64,000 bases of DNA from Pollenia angustigena (taxonomy: Eukaryota > Arthropoda > Insecta > Diptera > Polleniidae), in assembly GCA_930367215.1 (NCBI GenBank), contig OV884058.1, positions 216,856,208 to 216,920,207 on the forward strand, written 5' to 3'. A program made the translations under genes and the position numbers. Under the pieces are notes generated by a model. It had not been told where the DNA came from and made no database searches. It saw nothing but the letters and a program-made list of their open reading frames with translations. Of this stretch, positions 55,861-64,000 are shown one piece after another. Numbering within the stretch: the stretch's first letter is position 1; the number at the start of each line of letters is the position of its first letter.

Positions 55861-56353
55861 CTTTAATTTGAATTTTCTATAACATTGAATATTGGTGCTT
55901 TTATAAAACAATTGATGGCATCACTGTTGATCAGCTGCTTTTGTTTACTTTCATACAGAAGAAGAAGCAAAACGTGTATAAATTTTCAATCGTGAATAAA
56001 AATAAATAATTAAAAATTTCTTTTAAATATATGTACATACATAAATCTATAGCTACGTATAACAAATTAAACGAGAGCATCAATAACAATAACAAAATGT
56101 AAAGGTGTCGTAGCTGAATTTATTCTTAGTGCAACAGAAATTTTTAACATAGGTAACAAACAATATTTTTAATAAACATATGTACATACATATATACTTT
56201 TTTTAAATAAACAATGAACTTCCCTTTTAGGTAGTTTTACGCCAAAAGTCTGAAGTATATTGTTCCTTTTAAAGCGTTTTTGTCTTAGGTATATTACAAC
56301 TTTGTTCCGTAAATCGCAATCGCAAGAAATTTAGTGAATTCAAATCGCAAAAT

Positions 56354-56638
56354 ATGCTCAAGGGAACTACAGTTTCAGAACACGCTATAATACAGAACTC
56401 AAGAGCCGATTTAAATATGTCCGTCTGCTTGAATTATATAGATAATCGGTTAAAATTTTACACAAATGTGTGTTTTGGTGCACGGATCCCAAGATATTAT
56501 CACAGAAATCGTTATTGCTATTGTGCTAATGGGTATAAAATTGTAGGTATAAGCCGACGACAACTATTTCATACTTGTTTGTATACCGCGCTTATTCAAC
56601 AATACTGTATTCTATCACAATTTAAAAATTTTAAGTAG
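56354..56638 (+). CDS. hypothetical 94-codon frame, uncertain
   Basis: An open frame with Cys/Tyr-rich sequence (YHRNRYCYCANGYKIVGISR) that I do not recognise. Upstream, TTTTAACATAGGTAACAAAC (donor-like, about 56153) and CCCTTTTAGGTAGTTTTACG (acceptor-like, 56231) could mark a spliced 5' leader. It is inside the 52927-57103 candidate element on the strand opposite the DUF4806-like gene. It may be a chance frame. Confidence 0.2.
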   Translation: MLKGTTVSEHAIIQNSRADLNMSVCLNYIDNRLKFYTNVCFGARIPRYYHRNRYCYCANGYKIVGISRRQLFHTCLYTALIQQYCILSQFKNFK

Positions 56639-57103
56639 AATAAAAAAACAAAAAAAAAAAAATAATAATGGCATATAAAAAAGAAGACAAAATAGCACGA
56701 TATTTTTACAGCGGTTAGATATGAATATTAATTAAATGCTGATTTTTTCAAAAAAGTGGAAAAATAAAAAATAAGAGATAATACACTATTGTTGAACAAG
56801 TGCGTTATGTATTTGATGGTTATATTAATGTAAAAAACAGAAAATTAATAAAAAACGTTTTGTAAATTTGTCAAAAATATATTTTCATTAAAAAAATATT
56901 TCGTTTTTTATTGGAATCACTTATGTAAACCATTACGTTGTAAGTGATTATTTTATTCCTTATTATAATGACTTATGTAATACGTTTAAGAAGTAGTTAT
57001 GTAATATCTGCCATGTAACGCAAATAGAAGCGAAGACGGCTACTAAATAATGAGTGAAAGAAGCTATTTATTTTGAAAAAGTAGGCGAAGTTTTTACTGG
57101 GAT

Positions 57104-58000
57104 TTGAAACACACACAAATTCAAAATGTAAATAATTGAAACTTTGTACCAAGCGGCGTATGATTTATTTAGGTATTGCACTACAGCATCACTCATACGT
57201 TCTCGTTGGAGATGGAATGTCATGTCTTTGACCTAACTGTAAACTTTCGTTTACGCTTTCATTAAATAGTTTCCCATTTTATATATTTATAATTCAATAT
57301 TGTTTATCCACCTAATACTAAGTTTTCGTTTTACGATTAATTTATTTCTTAGTCAAAATTTCTGACACTTGTTTTTAATTAAGTTTTCTTGCAGCTCTCG
57401 TTTAATATAATTTTACGGGGTCAGTGAACTAACTCTACTATTTTCAGTTTGTTTTATAAGTATGTTTACTTCTTTTTATTTTGTTTATAGACACTTGACA
57501 CGAGTGTTTGTTTAAGAATTTTATTAAGAAAAACCTGTATGAGTTTTTTTTTATACAAAACTACATGGGGACAGTTTCGAATGACCCACTCACGGTAAAT
57601 GGTCTACAGTCAAATAATGATAATAGAAATGGACAAACATGTACATATATAATAAAATAAAATAAAACAAAGATCTACATGTTTAAAAAAAAAGCTTTAA
57701 TTATATCGAATTTGGGAAAAGATGTACAGTTGCGAAAGAAGAAATTCCTTAAATCATTTTTATGAAATTTAATTAAATATTGCAAAAAGAAAATGCATTA
57801 ATTTAGATTTGCTTATTTTCAATAGCTTTATTCTGCAGAAGAATTAATTCCTAGATAATTTAATTTTTATGAAATGTTAAATGGGTTTAAATGATTTAAA
57901 TTCAAAAAAAGTGGCTTTTTTTAGACGTATAAAACTTCCGATTGGGATAACTGTAAAACTAGCTGTCATACTAATAAAAATTTTTTTCAATATACTTTGG
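57104..58000. other. no feature recognised
   Basis: AT-rich flank to the right of the candidate element; nothing recognised. Confidence 0.35.
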
Positions 58001-58009
58001 TATATCATC

Positions 58010-58195
58010 ATGCAAAAACCTACACTAGAACAACGTTTACAAATGGTGGAAATTTTTTTAAAAATCTGCGCTTTGTTCGCCAAACTTAAAGAGCACTTCG
58101 TCAAGTTTACGGTGCGCATAATCGCAGCTAATAAGCAATACTATGGAACGATTCATGAACACATTTACTCTCAAAAGAAAAGTCCATCCATCCGT
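58010..58195 (+). pseudogene. degenerate mariner-type transposase N-terminus
   Basis: MQKPTLEQRLQMVEIFLKIC followed by an altered helix matches the HTH start of mariner/IS630-type transposases (compare LSNEQRLKIIEFYYQN at 7440). It breaks off at about 58195. A fragment that would follow it in such a protein lies at 60470-60592. Confidence 0.5.
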
Positions 58196-58560
58196 ACTTA
58201 AATCAATCCGAAGCGGTTTTAATAGTACGGTGAGTGCGGATTTTCTTGAATCAGTACAGAAAGATTGATTTAAGTACGGATTTTTAATCGCAAAATACTT
58301 AAATTATCGATATTCAATCCTGATTTCCTTCTTAAAATAATACGAAAATGAGGTTGATTTACGTAAAACTAGGAATGAATCAATCTCAAAATGCGCTTGA
58401 TTCAAGAATTATTAAAAAAAATTTTTTTTAATCCGAATTCATACTTAAAATAATCCGAAAATGAGATTGATTTAAGTAAAACAAAGATTGAATCAATCTC
58501 AAAAGGCGCTTGATTCAAGTATTATGAAGTTGATTTTATCCCGTGCTTAAAAAAACCCAA
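58190..58560. repeat. direct repeats of a GATTGATTTAAGTA(C/A) phrase
   Basis: The phrases TGATTTAAGTACGGATTTTT, CAATCTCAAAATGCGCTTGA, AATGAG(A/G)TTGATTTA recur in direct and inverted form, and again at 59440-59560 (GGGATTGATTTTCGAAAGTA). The SINE copies at 58738-59420 sit between the two blocks, so one element may be split by them. Confidence 0.45.
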
Positions 58561-58737
58561 TTAGAAAGAATATGGTTTTTACTTGAGAAACCTTTTGTAC
58601 ATATTTAACCAAAAATATAAACAAGAGTTCTAATTTACTTTTTAACCCTTTGTGGTACAGAAAATCAAAAGCCGGAGGGATAAACACAACGAAAAGTTTT
58701 ATCTTTTTTTCACTTGATTTAATAATTTTGACACTTT

Positions 58738-58851
58738 TAAAAATAATTTAATGAAAATTAAATTTGATGAACTTAAGCCTAATTAAAAATATTAAAAATT
58801 TGGATTAAAAACCATAAATAGTTCAACAAAATAACCACAATACTAATTATT
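58738..58851 (+). repeat. solo 3' body of the SINE
   Basis: About 113 bases, from AAAAATAATTTAATGAAAAT to CCACAATACTAATTATT, match the tail of the full copy 59143-59420 almost without difference, with no head. The two are direct repeats about 565 bases apart. Confidence 0.7.
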
Positions 58852-59142
58852 GTTAAAGCTAAGGCACGGGCTCTATGTTTGCATTTGTCCTTCAAGTTGT
58901 GCTGAAAAGGTCAGCAAGAAAAAGAAAGACAGAAAAATGAAAAAAAAAACAAAATATGTACTTTGAACTTCAAGAAGAATTCTTGACAAAAGTACGAAAA
59001 AACAGAAGTAAAGGAAAAACATGTAAAATAAATTAAAATAGATAATCATTCAAAGCAAATTTCGATCTACCAAAGGTTAAATACAATTTGGTTTAAGGAT
59101 TGATGTTTGACTAATGACGTCAGCAGTCGTCGATGGCTGCTA

Positions 59143-59420
59143 GTGTTAAACGGCAAGCCCTCTGAGGAGATTGAGTGGTTGCAATCGAAACATGTCAGGG
59201 TAACCTGTCCGTAAAAACGCCTGGGTTCGAGCCCAGATTGAGTCAAGAATGAAAAATTATCAGTAAATTTTAATTAATTTTCATGTTGTAAAATTCCTTT
59301 CTTCATAAAAATAATTTAATGAAAATTAAATTTGATGAACTTAAGCCTAATTAAAAATATTAAAAATTTGGATTAAAAACCATAAATAGTTCAACAAAAT
59401 AACCACAATACTAATTATTT
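59143..59420 (+). mobile_element. SINE with tRNA-Leu/Ser-like head, copy 3 (most complete)
   Basis: The head shows ATTGAGTGGTTGCAATC (A box of type II tRNA style) at about 59170 and GGGTTCGAGCCC at 59223-59234 (B box). The body from GTCAAGAATGAAAAATTATC ends at 59420. Polymerase III transcription would start a little upstream of 59160. Confidence 0.65.
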
Positions 59421-60469
59421 TGTACTTATTTTAAGAAATTCCGGGATTGATTTTCGAAAGTAATCCCATTTTGGATTGTTTCGAGTACGTTTTAGTGTTA
59501 TTCGTACTTGCATATTTGAGTACGGCTCATACTTAAAGTAATCATAAAAAGCTTGATTTATCCCGAGTGTTATTGTTTCTGTATACTCTTTTAGATAATA
59601 TATACCCAAATCGAGCTTCTTGATCGCCACTTTAAAACGTGAGCGTGACAGAGGATTCGACCCAAAACCATTCTTAGCAGATCGGTCTCTTCCTGTCCAC
59701 TACTTATAAAAAGGTTGAGCAAAGATCTTGGCCGAAACTCATAAAAGATTTAATTGGTGCAAGAACTAGAGCTAGAGTACTTTCATTTGCATCGTGTTTT
59801 CGTTAAAATGTGTGACGTCACATTTGCAACATAACGGTATATTTTTGCTTTTCGATGTAAACTCTTTCAGGCCTCATCAAGAGTACTCTTTATATAAGTG
59901 CCCACACATTATATTTAAGAGCATGAAATAACAGTTTGCCCAACTCTATTTAAAAACGTTGATGATACCCATGTTTTGTGGCATGGAACATTATCGTGCT
60001 GCTAAATCAAAATTTTCATTAGGAAATAGTACCTAAGATCAAGTAAAAGCATAATCTTAAAAAAGTCAAAGTCTCCTGACTGGTTTAGAGTGTATTTTAT
60101 TGGTACCAGATCCCCATTCCGCCGTATGTAATAGAAATGAGGTTTGGAATCGTTACATTCCCAAATAAATTCATTCACATCATTTATCTGTAAACGAACG
60201 CCAGAAAATAATTTTGAGTCACACCTTAACGTTAAGTTTTTTCCCCAATTTAATATGAAATATCTTTCTTTCAATATTCTACAAATTCAATTATGGAGAG
60301 GTGCACAATTGAGCAGAGCGTTAAGATTGCTGAATCCTTTTCGAAAATGGGCCTTTAAATCAAAATGCATTTTTTTTTTGGTCAGCATAATCAACTAAAT
60401 TTGCGTGCCCCATTAGGCTAACTGGTAGTGAGTTAGACTGTCAGTGCGGGGAAAAAAATAAAAAAAACT

Positions 60470-60592
60470 GTGTCCACAATCGGGAGAATTGTGCGCAAAT
60501 TTCAGCAAACCAGATCAGTAGGAAATGTGAAAACATCTGTGAAAATTCGCCCAGTTCGTTCTGCGGAAAACCTTGCTGTTGTTCGCGATTAC
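60470..60592 (+). pseudogene. mariner-type transposase linker fragment
   Basis: The frame reads IGRIVRKFQQTRSVGNVKTS, then IRPVRSAENLAVVRD, matching the second HTH and linker of mariner-like transposases (KF..TGSV......RPVRS.EN...V). It begins where the fragment at 58010-58195 leaves off, suggesting one gene split by later insertions. Confidence 0.55.
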
Positions 60593-60602
60593 GGACGTCT
60601 TT

Positions 60603-60692
60603 TTCCTGATGATCTGCCCTAAGCAACCAGTGAAATGCATAGGAATAGCTTATCCCATCAACTAAATTTCAGTGTTTTAAACAAGAATGAAA
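60603..60692 (+). repeat. ~90-base direct repeat, copy 1
   Basis: The phrase CCTGATGATCTG(C/G)CCTAAGC, then GCATAGGAATAGCT(T/C)ATCCC, CATCAAC, TTTCAGTGTTTT and CAAGAATGAA recurs at 63148-63238 in the same orientation. Identity of the element is unknown. Confidence 0.7.
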
Positions 60693-60699
60693 ATTGGTT

Positions 60700-62540
60700 A
60701 TTAAGCACGATGAACAAAATCATGTTCATCCAAAGATTTTAGAAAAACTAAAGATATTAAGCCAAATAAAACTGTTAAGCGAATAAGAATTTTAAGCACC
60801 AGTTTTACTTGTAACGATATCAAAGCTTAAACAAAAACAACAACAATAAACAGTAGGTTTATCTTTTCTTACATTCCCCACTACAATTGGTTGGAATTCT
60901 CCCAACAGCAAAAACCAAATAAAAACAAAAAAAAACTTGCTTTATTGTTTTCGCAAGAAAATCAAAAAATTAAGCAAGTTGCCAGTTCATTTTTTTTAAG
61001 TCGTGCACTTGCCAGTTTATTATCAAAGTAAAACTTTTCTTTAAAGGTCTTGATGAAAAGTAAGTTTTAAAAAAGAATTGTTTAACATGCTACAGTTTCG
61101 AGCAGTTAATTAACTATTCCTACAGCTACTGTTTTCAGCAAAATTCAACAAAAATTTTTTTACTTGAAGTGCCAGCTGAAAGAAATTTTCTACTGTAAAT
61201 AAACGAAATCACAATAGGGCTTTGAAAATTCGTTCGAAGAACTTATTTCACTGCAGTCGAGAATCGAATTACTTTAGTTCAAAAAAGTCACCTCAGCTTC
61301 TCGTTATATTTTGTTTTGATTCTACCACTACAATTAGTGCTACAAAACTGCGCAGGTAGAAGTTGTGATAGTAAAAATATCGCTGAAAGTTTTTGATGTT
61401 ATTTTTACTAGACTTTTAAGTTTATTGTCATTGTCACTGCTACTTTAAGTCTAGTTTTTTTTAAGCACTGTTAAAAGCTGAGATAACTTTTACTTACAAA
61501 GTTACTTGTAAAAGATTTACTTTCACTACTTAAAGGAGTCTCCAACAAGCCATCATGTTAGATATACCCTCTTATCATTATAATAAATGTCCTTGTGTTA
61601 ATACAGTCGTAGGGATAAACACTTATTCATTTTATATCCAACAATCATATTTTCATAAAGAACACATATTTTTTTTAGTTTTCTAACAAATTAAAGTTCT
61701 TCTTTTCTCACTTTGAAGAATGATGTTTATTATTGTAGTTTTTATTATGCTTCTTCCTTCCTTCGAATCCTTAGCCTTCGCAACAACATATACACACATA
61801 AACATATTCATATCTTTGACGTTTTCTACCTCTTTTTGCATCAAACTCTAAAATTATTTTCGTTTTCACATCTCAAAACGTTCACTTCTACGTACGTCAC
61901 CAAATTATCGAGCGTCGGAAAATTAAAGGTTATATTTTTTAATGTGTGTGGGAGGCACAGAAGAAACCATACAATTAAAGTAAGTAGAGAAAAAAGGATG
62001 AAGAATAAAAGATATGAACTTCACTTGTTAAATAAAAAAAATTTTTTATTATGCGCGACGTTAAAATGAAATAAAAAGAAAAAGCTGCCTACAACAAAAA
62101 AGCCGCAAATTTCAACTAAAATAAATAATAAGAATTTGTATATCATGCAGCACTGTTTCCTATTGCTTAAAAACAAACAATTGTACATTTTAATTCATTA
62201 ATGAATTCATGAAAACTAGTAAAAATTTGTTTTGAGCCTTGTTATGTGCACTTTAGCAAAAAGGGAAAGTATTAGATTATTATGCTCGAAATATTGAAGT
62301 ATTTCTTAAAAAAAGGAGCTTTTTCTAAAAGAAAGTAAAACTTTTTCACATAAATTGTAAAGGAATTGTTTCGGGAAGAAATTTAAAACAATTAGCCACT
62401 TCACAAAGTATACCATAGTGCTAAGTACTAAAGTACTATTTTAGAAATATAAATTTTTTTTATATCAAGTAAATAAATGAATAATTAAAGAAAATAATAA
62501 CTTGAAATTTTTAGCAAAATCCATCTCAAAAAATAGCATA
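60700..62540. other. no gene recognised
   Basis: AT-rich; frames such as 61713-62069 lack family motifs and look like chance. Confidence 0.35.
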
Positions 62541-62544
62541 CTAA

Positions 62545-62763
62545 GGCCCGTTTTCACAACTTACCGATAGCTAAAGGTAAGATTTTATCGGCCATATAAA
62601 AAGTGTTACATTATTACAACTTAACTTTAACCTACCAGGTAGAATTAACCTTAATCTACTTTATCGTTCACTTAAGGTTAAAGTAAAGTTTTTATAATAA
62701 AACACTTTTTATAAGTCCATTTAAAGTCTACTTTAAGCTATCGGTAAGTTGTGAAAACGGGCC
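62545..62763. mobile_element. 219-base MITE, TAA duplication
   Basis: The inverted ends start GGCCCGTTTTCACAACTTAC and continue CGATAGCT, 28 bases without mismatch. TAA flanks both ends (62542-62544, 62764-62766). The inside is rich in AACCTTAA/TTAAGGTTAAAGTA words. Confidence 0.84.
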
Positions 62764-63147
62764 TAAAATAGGTAACGGAATTTGTATTGTCATATAAAAG
62801 CTGCGTTCGAGAACACACAAGTTTTTACTATTTTTTACTGAACAAAAAGTACTCAAAAACTAAAACAAATTTCTTTATTTTATTTTGCCATTTCAGTTTT
62901 ATTTACATGTGGCATTTGTTTTATTTTTGTTTTTTATTTACCCACTTACAACTACATTTAGAGTTGACAAAAAATCATCCGATTGTGGTCGGGATTGTAA
63001 GAAAAGATAAACTCACTGTTTATTGTTGTTGTTTTTGTTTAAGCTATGATATTGTTACAAGTAAAACTGGGGCTTATAATTCTTATTCGCTTAACAGTTT
63101 TATTTGTATAATATCTTTAGTTTTTCAAAACTGTTTGGATGAAGTTT

Positions 63148-63238
63148 CCTGATGATCTGGCCTAAGCAGCCAAGGAATTGCGCATAGGAATAGCTCATCC
63201 CATCAACAATAAATTTCAGTGTTTTTATCAAGAATGAA
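63148..63238 (+). repeat. ~90-base direct repeat, copy 2
   Basis: Second copy of the repeat at 60603-60692, with CAGCCAAGGAATTGCGCATA in place of CAACCAGTGAAATGCATA. Confidence 0.7.
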
Positions 63239-63249
63239 GTGCATTAAAA

Positions 63250-63435
63250 ATAACTAGTCCGCCACGTTGTGCGTGGCCGCCATATTAGATTTAGAATGAC
63301 ATCACACAGTTTGCCATGTATTGTCATCCAAACTAAACGTGTATACAAAATTTCAGCCCAATCGGTTGAAGATAACTGCTTCAAAATTGAGTTGCAAGAT
63401 TCCAAACATACATACATACATACATACATACATTG
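63250..63435 (+). mobile_element. LINE/SINE 3' tail with (ACAT)n
   Basis: TACAAAATTTCAGCCCAATC, then GGTTGAAGATAACTGC, followed by CCAAACATACATACATACAT at 63405-63435. Such tails close many RTE-type LINEs and their SINEs. No coding part is present. Confidence 0.5.
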
Positions 63436-63774
63436 TAAGTTAAATAAATGCTTTTAAAATAGCCTTTATCGGTCCATTAATTTTTACTTAATACTCCTAG
63501 AATAAATATTTATTAACAATTATATTCACAAGAGAATTTAACTTTTCTCGTAAGCAGAAATTTTTTTAGAATAGAGCATACAATTTAAAACCTCCCTCAA
63601 AACCAGGAATCAGTGTAAAACTTTTTCGATGTTTATACAAAAATAAGAAAATATACGAATTGAAACTAAAAGACGCATTAAGAAACCAAACAATATATAA
63701 ATAAACAGCAGAAACAATAAAAAAATTACAGTATCTATATAAGTATACATAAATGTATGTATGTAAATAAAAAT

Positions 63775-64000
63775 GAAAAAGTTTGTCTGTTTGTTTGTCT
63801 TAAAGACTCATCACCGTTACATCACGTGAGCCCTGAAAATAATATATTTTTTCGATAGAGGAAGTATAACCCTTCATTGGATGCCAATATATTGTATCGC
63901 ATATCTTAAGAGCCGCTGAACGTATTTTCATCAACTTTTTGCAGTAGGATCTTCTGAGCCCTTTAATTGAAAGATAGCAGCAGGGGAAGGGTTATCCCCC
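63775..64000 (-). repeat. inverted relative of the 48.7-50.4 kb tandem unit, cut by the window end
   Basis: After a GTTTGTCTGTTTGTTTGTCT run, the stretch 63890-64000 is the inverse of the array unit (CGCATATCTTAAGAGC, TAGGATCTTCTGAGCCC, then AGCAGCAGGGGAAGGG). It may be the start of another array or of the element the array came from. Confidence 0.65.

Larger units (their letters stand above)
52927..57103. mobile_element. candidate DNA transposon with 23-base TIRs carrying a DUF4806-like gene
   Basis: ATCCCAGTAAAAACTTCGCC and three more bases (52927-52949) are perfectly matched inverted at 57081-57103. The subterminal zones contain repeated GTTAC(A)-type words, such as GGGGTTACACATTACC and GGTAACTAGTTACC on the left and TTATGTAATACGT, CACTTATGTAAACC on the right. 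Inside are the intact DUF4806-like gene, a Helitron-like end, a 142-base MITE and unassigned sequence. No target duplication beyond a palindromic AT is visible, and no transposase was recognised. Confidence 0.5.

Noticed and set aside
60410..60450. tRNA-like start (TTAGGCTAACTGGTAGTGAG)
   Set aside because: No B box follows and no acceptor stem can be paired; not called a tRNA.

Overview
The window looks like nuclear DNA from a higher fly (Diptera, probably a calyptrate with a large genome; the species is inferred and was not tested). The sequence is strongly AT-rich, coding segments are split by GT..AG introns, many of them short (56-80 bases), and almost everything else is transposable-element debris. 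There is no bacterial-style gene packing.

Two genes can be read through. (1) On the + strand, 1189-16295 holds 13 coding exons, all but the 5' end, of a fly homologue of Drosophila anchor / vertebrate GPR155 (LYCHOS). The protein has a PIN-like transporter domain, a seven-helix GPCR-like module, a low-complexity acidic/Ser loop and a C-terminal DEP domain. Every splice phase closes, giving about 882 residues in this window. Its large introns hold a non-LTR fragment (3.8-4.9 kb), two Tc1/mariner-superfamily copies (6.6-7.5 and 14.4-15.3 kb), a stack of nested palindromic elements (9.1-11.0 kb) and a hAT-type element with an exact 8-base target duplication (11.24-12.29 kb). (2) On the - strand, 54356-53505 holds a compact, apparently intact five-exon gene for a 192-residue protein with an N-terminal coiled coil and a C-terminal DUF4806-like domain. 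It lies between 23-base terminal inverted repeats 4.2 kb apart (52927-57103), so it may be cargo of an unrecognised DNA transposon. I regard this as the best candidate for something new.

From about 16.3 to 64 kb the window is a graveyard of mobile DNA: a foldback-like element with tandem-repeat arms (19.53-22.45 kb) invaded by a non-LTR retrotransposon and two MITEs; a three-level nest at 26.7-29.3 kb (fly interspersed repeat, then hAT, then a TA-flanked MITE); a nearly perfect 272-base inverted repeat (32.4-33.1 kb); foldbacks at 35.3-39.8 and 39.9-42.6 kb; a piggyBac-type MITE (42.9-43.7 kb); and a 4.8-kb hAT transposon with a broken transposase that contains a ~398-base tandem array (46.6-51.4 kb). 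A SINE family with a tRNA-Leu/Ser-like head has copies at 29.5, 50.4 and 59.1 kb. Many short elements have different inverted repeats but share a 3-base TTA/TAA target duplication (PIF/Harbinger style), others a TA duplication (Tc1/mariner style). In several cases related empty sites within the window confirm the insertions.

I found no convincing host tRNA, rRNA, snRNA or CRISPR locus.
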